In this document: positions 54,368 to 64,000 of the stretch, in pieces
How positions within the stretch are numbered: position 1 is the first letter of the stretch
Layout of the letters: each line of letters starts with the position of its first letter
Assembly: GCA_002897115.2 (NCBI GenBank)
Contig: BCIH01000006.1
Coordinates: 257,250 to 321,249 of the forward strand
DNA length: 64,000 bases
Origin: Prototheca cutis
Taxonomy: Eukaryota > Chlorophyta > Trebouxiophyceae > Chlorellales > Chlorellaceae
Reading direction: 5' to 3'
Translations under genes and position numbers: made by a program
Notes under the pieces: generated by a model
The model's database searches: none
Seen by the model: the letters and a program-made list of their open reading frames with translations, nothing else
Told to the model about the DNA's origin: nothing

Positions 54368-57300
54368 CTACCAAAACTCAATCGCAGGACGTGTGACAGC
54401 TTCGAGCGATGCTCCAGGGGAGAATTCTGGTGTTTGATTAATCTTTTCCAGCACAACCAGCTCGTGGGAGATCTGCAGGGAACGGGTGGGTTCGGTGAAA
54501 CTGACTGTGCGAGATGAACCAACCCCTCTGTTCACTCGAAATGTCACAGAAGCAGCACTTCCCTGGCAACACCCATGTACCTCCTGGAGAAAGGCCGTGT
54601 CGAGGATGAGCGACCCTGAATGCGCCAGGATCATCTTGAAATCTTCCTCGATGGGTGGGAACCGCTTGGACCGCACGCGCTGCAGAAAGTCCTGGACCTG
54701 CGTTCACATGGGCAATTGCGGGATGGATGGCAATGCAGGGAGTCCACAGCGCCTTTCAGTCACAAGAACAAGCCAGGGAAAATTCCCGTGCCCACCTCCG
54801 AATTCCCAGACCAACTACACAATACCCCCCCGCTCTCCCAAACACATGCGTACCAGCAATTCGCAGTAATGGACCCGTTGGACATGGGGGTTTTCGATGG
54901 ACGCGCCGCCGCCCCAGGTCTCCTTCCAGGGCGGCCGCGCGACCGGCTCACCGACGCCCTGGCGCAGCGAGAACCGGAAGCGGGTGGGCTCGCGCTTGAC
55001 CAACACACTCACGCTCTTGCCGGGCCGAACCATGACTGCGGAGTCCAACGTCTGCAGCGCCTGACCCCAGTAGTGCTCCGAGGGAACAATGGGAGTGGAA
55101 TGCTGCTTATTGTATGGTGCGGCGCCAGGCTCGCTGGACGTCCCCCCCGCTTCGTCGACCAACGCGGCATCTGGAAAAGGGACAGACCCCGCTGAGGGTT
55201 CCGACGCACTCTCGCCCACATCTCTGTAGTACCCGGTACCAAGCTCACCAGAGCCAAAGAACCATCCAGGCCTTTGTCCCTGCCAGGCATCGGACGCCTC
55301 AAACTCGGTTGGTTGCTCTTCTGATTTGCTGGAGCTGGAGGGCAATTTGCCTGCCGCCTCCGTTGGTGGTGATGGCGCTCTGTCAGGTCTGCCCGCGTCC
55401 CCACGCGTTCCCCCACCCTGCCCATACCCTGCCGGCGCTGCAAGAGGCATGGGGGTGAGAGACAGTGAGCACTGCGAACACTCCAGGAGTTTGCATTTCT
55501 TCTGCATCTCGCTTGCCATCGAGCAACGCTGCCATATGCAGAACCCATGAGATTGAAGCGCACATACAGCAACAATCATAAAATCCCACCCTACGCACCA
55601 GAGGACAGGGTCTCTACGTCATCCAAGTGGAGGTCAAACCAAAACGCAATGGCGTTGAGCTTGCCCGGAGCAATCACCTCCAACTTCAACAGCGTGTCCC
55701 TGCAGATTGGTTGCGAAGTATGCACTTGCTAGTTAGCTAGCAAGACGGGGGGGGGGGATGCATGTCAACTGATAGCTCTTTGTTTCCCAACCCGGGAAGG
55801 GAGCCCTCTTCCTCCCCTGGGTGTGAGGTGGTGTCATTCTGTATACTCCACAGCACAATCCTTCCAACCCACCCACAGCCATACAACTCCCCACTACGGC
55901 ACCACCACCGCATGCCTGATCCGGCCGCGGCGCTCGCCGTCAAAGAAGACCTCGGCCGCCTGTGCCGGCTTTGTGAGGACTTTGTGCGGGAAAGACGCCA
56001 GGCGGACGTTCTGGACACCATCGTCCCAGCGGTATTGGTTGATGGCGCGGACATCAAACCCACCGGCAGACTCGGTCCCGGCCTCGATGCCCATGCAGTA
56101 GACCGTGGCGGCGGCGGGGACGACGAGCGCGTCCGGCTGCAGGACCCGCTCACGTGCCTTTTGCAGCAGGTACTGCACGCCATCGCCCAGCAGTCCTGCG
56201 TCAAACAGGTCTGCCACCACCAGATTGGCCCCAAGCGGCCGGATGTCACGGCCTCGCTGCAGGCAGGCAACGTCCCGCTGCACGACGGACACCGTCCTGG
56301 ACACGCCATTCGCAGCAACCACCTGCTCATGAGAGTTTGTCAGTGAGTGGGTCTGCTTGCGTTGGAAAGGGAGGGATGCAGGGGCCCAGGTGTGCTGCCA
56401 AAGCCAAGATGATTGAATTGGGAAGAGGCTGACCCGACAGACTTGCACAGCACCAGACTTGTCCTTCTCATCCTGAAAAGAACAAGAAAAAGGCAGATCA
56501 AGACGATGCATGTCAACACACACAAAATAACTCTCTCAACATGCCTGGCGGGCGAGATCTGCGAGGCTGTCATGGAGCTCTGCAGCCACGACCGAGTCGG
56601 CCCCCGCCCTGGCCGCCAGGGTGGCGAGCACGCCTGCTCCCGCCCCGGCATCCAGCACATGCACCTCGCCGTCACGCTCCCGCAGGCGGAGCACCGCCCG
56701 CCGCAGCGCCCTCGAGTACGCCTCGTACTTGGTGGCATCCGCCAGCATGCCCAGCGTGCGGGGTGGGAAGCTCGCGTCGCGGCGGCACACGTTTGCGTAT
56801 TCCGCGCTTTCCAGATCAAACCGAAGACGAACGGTGTTGTGCGTTGCGAGCAGCGGGTACCGGTTGCCTTGGCCTACCTCAAGGCCGCCCTGGAGGTACT
56901 GCACCCCCGGCCGTAGTGCGGTGAGACCATCAGCTTCAGCATCAGGCCCCGTGCTCAGTTCGATGTCGCCGTGCAGACGCAGGCGGAACCAGAACCGTAC
57001 CGCATTCCAGCGCCCGCCGCGGTCAAACTCCAGGTCAAGGGTTTTGACCCCGGACTCGGTCGGCGGCGCGACCAGGTCGAAATGCCAGGCCTCCACCGCG
57101 GGGCCCAGGGGGTTCACCGCACCGGGACCGTGGGGCACCCCAGCGGCATACGCCGGGTGCCAGCGACAGCTGTCTGCGGGCGCGAGGTTGACCCCGGCGG
57201 GCCGTCCACAGACGATCTCCACGGGCTGGACAAAGACCGTGGCAGACGCCGGCAGCACCAGTGCGTCAGCCATGCTCAGCGCGCTCAGCGCATGCGACAC

Positions 57301-58716
57301 GCTGGGCACCAGTCCGCTGCTCAGCAGACCCTCGTCCAGCAGCAGCGGGGCAAGAATCAGATTCGCAGCCACAGGAACATCCTTGTTGAGAACGAGGTCG
57401 GTGGGGCGCTTGTATAGCACCTTGAACTGTTCTTCTTTGAACTGTTATCAGTGATGGGTGGACCTTGGGTCAGGGTGGGTTGTGGCTCTCCTGGCCTATC
57501 GGCCCAACTCATGACATCCCTCACGCTCCCCATCTCCCCCTCCCCACCCACACCCACACGGCACATTCATAGCATGGTCAGGCATCATGGACCACCTCAC
57601 ATCAGCTCACCCCATTGGCGTCGAGGACTTGCTTGGACAGGAGCGCCAAATACAGCCATCGCTCAACGGCTGTGACGTGGCGCGCCCCCGCACGGAGGGC
57701 CGTGGCAGATAGCACGCCTGTGCCTGCAGCGAGGTCGAGCACGCGCACATCCCGCTCGCCGTTGCCGGCCACCGCCCGGACGGCACTTTCCACCCCGGCC
57801 TGCAGCCTCGACAGCAGGTACCCATCCTCCAGCCACCGGATTGCACGGCGTGGGGCCCGCACGTCGCACTGCACCGTGGCGTAATTATACGTATCTTTGA
57901 GCGCCGGGTCGTTCTCGGCCTGAAAGGGCGTCAGCAGCTTCAACGGCAGTGCGTCCCCGGGCTTGAGCCGGTGTAGGGGCGTGGAAGCTGGGTGGAAGCT
58001 GATGCGCTGCCGGGGCTCGGGGTACGTCAGCGCCTTGATCGTCTGGCTCCCCGCGCCTGGAAAGAAAGTGGGTCGGCCGACGGGCGGCGGTTGGGTAAAG
58101 CTGAAGGTTCCTTCCCGCAACCACACACACCAGAGACTCAACAACAACACTTGCATTCCCGAGCATGCACCTTCCAGAATTTGCTTGGCCAGGCAAGATC
58201 GGGCGTCTTCAAGGGCCAGTCGTAGCGCCGGGTCGGCGGGGTCAGCTTTGAGCCCTGCCTCCGCCGCTGTGACGGCCTCGCGCAGCCTCCCCAGCCCCAT
58301 CAGCGCCCGGCTCTCCCGGGCAAAGGACTTGATGTACGTGCCAGAGGCCCTGCCGTTCCTGCATTGTGACAGAGTGAGTGGCAGCGTTCGGCCTGAAATT
58401 GATCTCCTCAGCCACCGTTCTCTCAAGGTCCTTGCCACCCAGCTCACACATACCTTCGGAGGGAGGCCTCGGCCAGCTCCCTGCTCGTTTGGGCGTGATT
58501 CAGGGCTTCCTGCCAGAGCTCCAGATCCAAAGCCGCCGCGGAGGCGTTGCCGTGCACGGCGTGCATCTCGGGATGCGTCATGTTGGATCGGGCCGCCTTA
58601 GCAAACAGGGCCTGCCAGGTGCCCAGGGCGGCCGCCGAGTCCCCAGCCTTGCGCAGCCCCGCGGCATGGGAATTGAGATCCAGCAGTTTCAGAGACATCA
58701 GCGTCTCGTCGGCCAT
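54368..58716 (-). CDS. PRMT9: PRMT9-like protein arginine methyltransferase (TPR + two methyltransferase domains)
   Basis: Nine minus-strand exons: 58716-58454, 58358-58171, 58056-57611, 57426-56545, 56322-55898, 55699-55599, 55437-54854, 54698-54585 and 54472-54368. They give 1035 residues, all phases closing. Residues 1-150 are TPR-like (YIKSFARESRALMGLGRLRE). Methyltransferase domain 1 has motif I VLDLAAGTGVLSATALRAGA (about residue 257) and LLLDEGLLSSGL; domain 2 has VLDAGAGAGVLATLAARAGA (about 556) and DLFDAGLLGDGVQYLL, plus PAAATVYCMGIEAGTE. This TPR-MT-MT plan is that of PRMT9 (SF3B2 methylation in animals); PRMT7 shares the double domain but lacks the TPRs. A 75-residue Ser/Gly-rich insert sits in exon 7. 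Exon 4 ends with AG|GC, so a GC-AG intron is required. Exon 4 could start 15 bases earlier (57441). Confidence 0.85.
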
Positions 58717-59284
58717 GGTGAGATCCCGCGTCTTCGACACCAGAGACCAAACCTGTCCGCAGGGCGATGTCCAGATGGTTGACCGCACCGCCCCAACCTC
58801 AATCGCAGCGTGCAACCCATTTGAATGTTCATGCACATGATGCACTGTACATCAGAGCCATGATCGCGCCTGCTGGATGTCTGTGGATTGATCCTCGCTG
58901 AGGGGCGTGGGTCCAGCGGGCAGGCCCGGCTGGGACCCAGTCTGAGATGTCGCATGGGGCTCCTCCGCCATGGCAGGTGCAGGGGCTCCCATGTTGTAAA
59001 TTGTAATGAAATTATTGTCTTGGAAAACGCCGCTGCGATTTGGTGGGTATGCTGTGCATTGCGGTGGCCTTTCCTCTGGCGCTGGTCGCAATTTTTCTCG
59101 TCGGGGCCATTTCAAAGCTCAGAATTGTGCTCCCAGCACCAGCATCCATCGAACCCGCGCAATGCCGCATTCGTCATAGCTGGACTCATTTTCATGTACA
59201 ATCAAAGACATTTCCCCTGATCATGGCATGTTGATCGCGATTGTGCATTGGGTGGTTCCAAATTGCACCGGGGTCAAACTACAC
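58717..59284. other. Intergenic region, PRMT9-like upstream and GT90 downstream
   Basis: A 568-base spacer between tandem minus-strand genes. No gene was recognised. Confidence 0.4.
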
Positions 59285-59950
59285 CTAGTCTTCGTCAAAG
59301 TACAGGGCCGCGTACCGCTTGAGCGCATGGTACCAATAGCAAGACAGCCCCTGCATTTGGTGAGAGAGCACATTGAGATAGGAGGTGGGGGGGGGGGGGG
59401 GGGGCTGCTCTGGAAGGGGACCACGCAGCACTAAACAGTTCCATGCGCTGGCCCTTGCAAAACCCTACTGGGGACCATGTCTCCAGCATCGCACCTGCTC
59501 CCCGAGATTTTGCAGCACCCAGTTCCTGCCTGCCGCTGCCATGTTGGGCATCTTGTTGCCATGCACCGTCTTCTCCACCACCTCCCGGATGATGGGCGCT
59601 GCAGTCGTTTGCGGGGGGAGGGGGATGGGATGAGTCATCCATGCATTCCCATGGAGCCCGCCTGCTGGTTTGGAGTTGGAATCCCACCAGCATCCCCACA
59701 ACATCAGGCCAAGCCCAGACCCTTCCTCCCTCCATCACATCCCTGCTGCAGCACCCCGCACATGTTTGCTGGATGTAGGCATTGCCATCGCCGTGTTCGT
59801 GGGGAAAGTCCGGCAGTCCCACATAGTGCGTCCCGGCCTGGAGACCTGGCTCGTAAAATTCCACGTACTCTGAGGGAACCTTGAGCACCACAGACCCACT
59901 CGCCAGCCGGTATTTGAGCGCTGCAGAGGTTGAAATGGTTGTGTGTGTGT

Positions 59951-60020
<70 letters not shown>

Positions 60021-62080
60021 GTTTGACACAGAGGGTTGGCACCATGCATGGATTGCTCAAGGACTGTGGCCCCCCAGCACTAGGGAATGGCACAGCCTTG
60101 GACCACATCAGCATCTGCATATCTGAACGGTGATGATGAGTCCCTCTGGACACGGCCTGGATGCGGATCCATCCACAAAGAAAGCTCCCATCAAGAACGA
60201 AACACCCACCCACCGGCAGAGTAGCTGAATCCGGCTGTGTGCAGGAGGTACTTGTAGTTTGACCACGCATCCAGCCAGTCAAAGTTGGCCTTGTTGCTCA
60301 CCACAAACCCGGTGTCCTTGACATCCAACTCCACACCCAGGACCTGAGCAGCCGTCCCGTTGTCCTCCAGCGCCTTGAGCACCGGCATCAGCGCCTTGCG
60401 CGGGCCCACACCCCAGTGGCCCCTGCAGGTTTTAGGGTTGTCTGATCGTCTTGCTTCTTTGATTACTTTTTTTGTGGCCCAGGAGGCATCGATGCCAACA
60501 AGCACAACTCCAAAACAAACCAGTTTCCTGAAGCCCGATGAGAGTGCCACCCCAGGGTTACAAGAACTACAGACAGCGTGCCTTTGCATGAGCTTGGACT
60601 CGCGCTGGTTCCAGCCTACTTGCCCCGCCCGCAGGGCCAGCAGCTCTACAACAGAGTCCCATGAGGTATTGGTGTACCGAGCCTCGGGATAGCACTTGAA
60701 CGTAAAGTCCGGGATTGGAATGTCAATGTTATGCTTGTCTGCAGAGATCGAATGGCCAGTCATTCGTGTGAGTTCGCATGTTTGTCGGGTGTGGAAGCGG
60801 ATGGAAGCTGGCGCACGACAGGTTTGCGACCCCGTCTCGACTTCAGGTGCAAAGCACGGGTGACGGCTGGAGGCACTGAAACAAAACCCAATAATCCGCC
60901 GCAATGCAGACAGCTGCTGGCCCCACCCATCCACACATCCATCGCAGCCTCATCCAATAAACTCACTGTAGCACATGGCAAACGCAGGCAGGCGGTGCCC
61001 ATGGCCAGTGATGGGGAAGTCCTCCGTCTCGACGATCAAGTGAAGATCCCGGCCGTTCAGGAGCTCCTCCAGCTCCTCGTTGTGCCGCTGTGCAGGGGGC
61101 CGGGCTATATGCACCGTGAAAAGAGCGTGCTTTCTCCAAATTCAAATAATGCTCGCTCACGCCTGACGGCGCGTCGGAAACCACAGGAAACGGCACCATG
61201 CATCCTGTGTCCTCACCTCCACGGCATCTTCTAGCACCGCCAGGATGCACGGTCGCTTGTGAGCTGCATTGGGTGGACTCGTCTGCACATGTGGTGTGGA
61301 GAGCAGCTTTCGGTGAGACTCACCACGAGGCTAGCCAGACAGTGTGTTCCAAGGGGCGAGGTGGTGCCAAAAATCTTTGCAGGTGTGCCGTTCCCTACCC
61401 CAAGGTACAAGAGTTCGCACGCTGAAACAAGCCCCCCGAGCAGTATTCGATCAGTGAAGAAATTCCAGTGCTGCGACCACCCACACGGGAACAGTCCCAG
61501 GCTAGGGTCAAACTCCACCCAAACAACCTTGACAACAGTCATCTCCACTTTCTGAGTGGTGATATTGTATTTCAGCGATATCTCGTCGTGTCCTGGGGTG
61601 TACTTGCCCCATTTTATCTTGTTGATATCATCGATGCCCTGCTTTGCCGTCTTCTTGGCCTTGGCCGCAGATTCCCGTGCCCCTCGGAAGAAGGCCTCCA
61701 GAGTGGGCTCGACCCAAGGAAACTGCTCCTCACACCTCGGCTCCGCTGGCGGCGGAATGGGGACTTCGACCTGCACACCGAGCCCAGATAACAACGTATG
61801 AGATATTGTACATGTGTTATGTGATCCACTTGGATCACCCAAGCAGGCATGCCCCAGAAAAAGGGCATTCAGCCATTCCATTGGCTGAGGCACGGACCTG
61901 AGTCGGGTGATGATCTGAGCCTGGCGTGGCCGCCTGCGCAGCTCCCCCGACCGATCCCAAACTCCATCTTCCATCTTTCATGTGGAATAGTAGCAATCCA
62001 ATTCCACATGCAACCAACACGCCCAGCACCACGCTGGGCTGCCTCGGCATCCTAAGGCGGGCCCTCGGCGACATGGCCAT
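59285..62080 (-). CDS. GT90 (CAP10/POGLUT-like) glycosyltransferase, type II membrane protein
   Basis: Nine minus-strand exons, 62080-61898, 61770-61485, 61263-61217, 61087-60967, 60738-60582, 60422-60214, 59920-59762, 59598-59495 and 59350-59285, give 443 residues. Near the N-terminus one hydrophobic span (VVLGVLVACGIGLLLF) makes a signal anchor, so the enzyme should face the ER/Golgi lumen. GT90 signatures: LHLIVETEDFP, FTFKCYPEARYTNTSWDS, WNQRESKLMQR/GHWGVGPRK across an intron, YKYLLHTAGFSYSA/ALKYRLASGSVVLKV and EFYEPGLQAGTHYV. GT90 includes protein O-glucosyl/xylosyltransferases and capsule xylosyltransferases; the sugar cannot be deduced. Exon 5 ends AG|GC, requiring a GC-AG intron; no GT donor keeps both phase and the motif. 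Intron 6 contains the 69-base G tract (C on the sense strand). Confidence 0.87.
59951..60019. repeat. 69-base G homopolymer in an intron of the GT90 gene
   Basis: Pure G on the plus strand, i.e. C69 in the transcript, starting 31 bases upstream of the exon 7 acceptor and separated from it by a CA repeat and a short pyrimidine-rich stretch. True length is uncertain. Confidence 0.8.
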
Positions 62081-62463
62081 GCCGGTGCAGGCTATACCAA
62101 TATCCGGCACACGCCTGGCATGGCAACGCGCCGGGGCAATGCCTTGTAATTTCGTAACTCTACATGAACAGTCTCGCCCTCTGCGCTGGTGTTGGTGTTG
62201 TGCAGTAGAGCATGGACGCGTCTGCACGCACGAAGGCCCCGCCGAGATTTTGAACCCCTCGTCCGGAGCGAAATCCTGCCCGCTGGGCCCGTTACTCCCT
62301 TGCTTCCTCCCTTCGCCTCCCTCTCAACATATTCTTGCGTTTCTCCGAGGCATAGCCAATGCCAACCACACTCTTCACTCCCATCACATTGTCGATTGCA
62401 TTGAAACTCGGTAACATCACTGTATAGTCCGCGCAGAATCATCAATGTGATGCTGTCCCCGGG
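62081..62463. other. Intergenic region, GT90 upstream and BIO3-BIO1 downstream
   Basis: A 383-base spacer between tandem minus-strand genes. No feature was recognised. Confidence 0.4.
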
Positions 62464-64000
62464 TCAATGGCCCGCACGCTGCACATGGAGGATGGCCTCT
62501 CGGACACGGTCAACCAGCCCACGGACAGTGGCCTGATCGGTCATGGGCGTGGCCAGAACATAGAGAACTGGTCCTAGCGGCCGGGCAAACACGCCACGGG
62601 CCCGCAGCGCGGCGACGGCGGCCTCGGCTGCGGCAGAGCTGTAGTCGCGTGTCCCGCCGCCACCTGGCACCGCCAGCTCCACCGCGAGCACGGTCCCGAG
62701 TGCCCGGACCCCAACGACGCCCGGCAGGCGTGATAGCGATGCCACCGCGGCCTCGCCCCACAAACTCAACGGTGCCCCTGAGGCATCGGCGGCCTGCAAT
62801 GCGGCCGCATTGGGGTTGAGCGCGGCCGATGCATAGGCGCTCTGTGCGGCCAGCGCCGCGGCGCACCCCGGGGCATGGCCTGTAAAGGAGTGCCCATGCA
62901 ACAGCGCATCCAGCTTGCTTTCCCCTGCGCGTGTTTTTTGGGCCATGTGTGTGCGTGGTGTTAAATGTTGGTGAAGTTGACGTGCAGCGCACGGATACGC
63001 ACGTGTTATCTCACACCCCTCTTCTTCCGAGCAGCACACGAGAGCAGTCTCCCCTCCCCACCAAATAGTCACCCCTTTCAAAGGCCACGAACCTTTGAAT
63101 GCATCAAAGACCCAATCAGCAGCCAGCGTGACTCCCAGGGGCGACATCCCCCCCGTGAGGAGTTTGCCGTAGCAGGCAACGTCTGGATTGACGCCCAGCA
63201 GCGCGGCGCCCGACCGCGACCCCAGACGCCAAAACCCCGTAAACACTTCGTCAAAAACGACGACCATGCCGCGGCGCCGGCACTCGGCGACCAACGCGCG
63301 CTGGAAGGCTGGGTCCACCAGGGTCATGCCGCCTGCGCCCTGCACCACAGGCTCCAGCACGCACGCTGCCAGGCGGGGGGTGCCCACCGCCGCCTGCACA
63401 TCCAGCCACGCGCTGATTGCGGCGGCATATGCCGCTTGATCAGTTGGACGGGGGGCAAACACGTCCGCCAGGCTGTGGAAAGCATGGTCCGGGTCGAGCG
63501 CCGCCGCAAAATTCTCGCCCTCACCTCCGCTTTCGCCGTCATTCACAACTCCTTTATCGGCACGCCAGGCGCCGTCCTGGACTGCCAGTGTCGGAGGGTC
63601 GAGGAAGGCACCGCGGCCGACGTACCAAGGCGTCTGGCGCCGACCCGTGTACGGCGAAGGCGCCACCGCGTCCATGGCGCCCAGCGTGTCCCCGTGGTAT
63701 GCGCCCCGGAGCCCCACCACACCCAGTTGCTCGTCATTTCCCACGGGGTGCCTTCCTTGTGCCGCCCGTGCACTGGCATATGCGCGAAAGGCCATCTTGA
63801 GCGCCACCTCCACCGCCGTGGAGCCGTTGTCCGAGTAAAACACGCGGGAAGCCCAGCCTTGCCCCGGGCCACTACGGAGCAACGCTTCGGCCAGTGCGAC
63901 CCCGGGTTCGTGCGCGGTTTGCGAAAAGATGACGTGGCCGTACCGCCCCGCGGCCGCAGCCATGGCCCTCCGCACGACGGCCTGACCCGCGGCATTCAGG
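62464..64000 (-). CDS. BIO3-BIO1: DAPA aminotransferase (BioA/BIO1 part of BIO3-BIO1), 5' end beyond window
   Basis: Two minus-strand exons are visible: one from the right edge to 63093, and 62924-62464. They encode about 455 residues with no start inside the window. The enzyme uses S-adenosylmethionine to aminate KAPA to DAPA in biotin synthesis, with PLP. Seen are YSDNGSTAVEVALKMAFRAY, the substrate-binding LRGAYHGDTLGAMD, VLEPVVQGAGGM, the PLP-contact VVFDEVFTGFWRLG, the Schiff-base lysine in CYGKLLTGGMSPLG and HGHSFTGHAPGCAAALA. In plants this domain is fused behind dethiobiotin synthetase; that part would lie right of 64000 and cannot be confirmed. It ends normally at TGA 62466-62464. 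Confidence 0.9.
   Translation of the reverse strand, partial: LNAAGQAVVRRAMAAAAGRYGHVIFSQTAHEPGVALAEALLRSGPGQGWASRVFYSDNGSTAVEVALKMAFRAYASARAAQGRHPVGNDEQLGVVGLRGAYHGDTLGAMDAVAPSPYTGRRQTPWYVGRGAFLDPPTLAVQDGAWRADKGVVNDGESGGEGENFAAALDPDHAFHSLADVFAPRPTDQAAYAAAISAWLDVQAAVGTPRLAACVLEPVVQGAGGMTLVDPAFQRALVAECRRRGMVVVFDEVFTGFWRLGSRSGAALLGVNPDVACYGKLLTGGMSPLGVTLAADWVFDAFKGSWPLKGVTIWWGGETALVCCSEEEGCEITRAYPCAARQLHQHLTPRTHMAQKTRAGESKLDALLHGHSFTGHAPGCAAALAAQSAYASAALNPNAAALQAADASGAPLSLWGEAAVASLSRLPGVVGVRALGTVLAVELAVPGGGGTRDYSSAAAEAAVAALRARGVFARPLGPVLYVLATPMTDQATVRGLVDRVREAILHVQRAGH

Noticed and set aside
56441..56479. DEKDKSGAVQVCR as a constitutive exon of the PRMT9-like gene
   Set aside because: It keeps phase, but would insert 13 residues into the helix that follows the SAM-binding acidic residue; treated as intronic or alternative.
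59951..60019. G tract as a telomere or CRISPR-like element
   Set aside because: It is a pure homopolymer with no telomeric unit and no repeat-spacer pattern, and it lies in an intron.
59881..60133. ORFs encoding long poly-Gly or poly-Pro
   Set aside because: They simply translate the 69-base G tract in an intron.

Overview
This is a dense piece of nuclear DNA from a green alga, most likely a trebouxiophyte (Chlorella/Auxenochlorella-like); the species cannot be read from the sequence. Signs: GC-rich coding sequence with many short GT-AG introns, standard code, plant-lineage proteins (a RIK-type KH protein, an ARID4-type PEAT subunit, plastid ClpR2, a probable plastid IF-2, CPSF30 with three CCCH fingers) and the UGUAA motif downstream of several stops, as in chlorophyte polyadenylation. 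I rebuilt about 25 genes exon by exon; for nearly all of them the reading phase closes from start to stop.

Layout. 1-8.4 kb: ARID4-like chromatin protein (minus, runs off the left edge), eIF2B delta (plus), then a solitary ORF resembling the RuvC/zinc-ribbon part of a TnpB/Fanzor nuclease. 8.7 kb: a circularly permuted tRNA-Thr(UGU) gene. 9.2-10.4 kb: DGAT2. 10.9-20.1 kb: a tandemly duplicated divergent pair, secreted fasciclin (minus) plus secreted LRR protein (plus), twice. 20.4-28.7 kb: lipid phosphate phosphatase, RIK-like KH protein, CPSF30 and a large coiled-coil protein. 29-42.3 kb: CUL3-type cullin, ClpR2, organellar IF-2, two small unknown proteins and exosome RRP41. 42.8 kb: a second permuted tRNA gene, tRNA-Ile(UAU). 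43.3-64 kb: NifS-like MoCo-sulfurase homologue with a signal peptide, an ER protein combining a Cys-rich head, a ShKT module and an MRH lectin domain, a TMEM53/DUF829 hydrolase, a drug/metabolite transporter, CSN4, a double-domain PRMT9-like methyltransferase, a GT90 glycosyltransferase and the BIO3-BIO1 aminotransferase (minus, runs off the right edge).

Genes are mostly single-function housekeeping loci, not operons, but many are head-to-head pairs with short shared upstream regions (ARID4/eIF2B delta, FAS1/LRR twice, RIK/CPSF30, ClpR2/IF-2, coiled-coil/TPR, transporter/CSN4). CUL3 and CSN4 belong to the same ubiquitin-ligase cycle; RIK, CPSF30 and RRP41 act in RNA handling; the MRH protein and GT90 enzyme act in secretory-pathway glycan biology.

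The most striking observations are the two permuted tRNA genes, each with perfect or near-perfect arms when rejoined and each followed by a Pol III T-tract; no conventional tRNA gene was seen. Next come the duplicated FAS1/LRR module, the TnpB/Fanzor-like ORF, the ShKT-MRH architecture and the non-random placement of long G or C runs inside introns.
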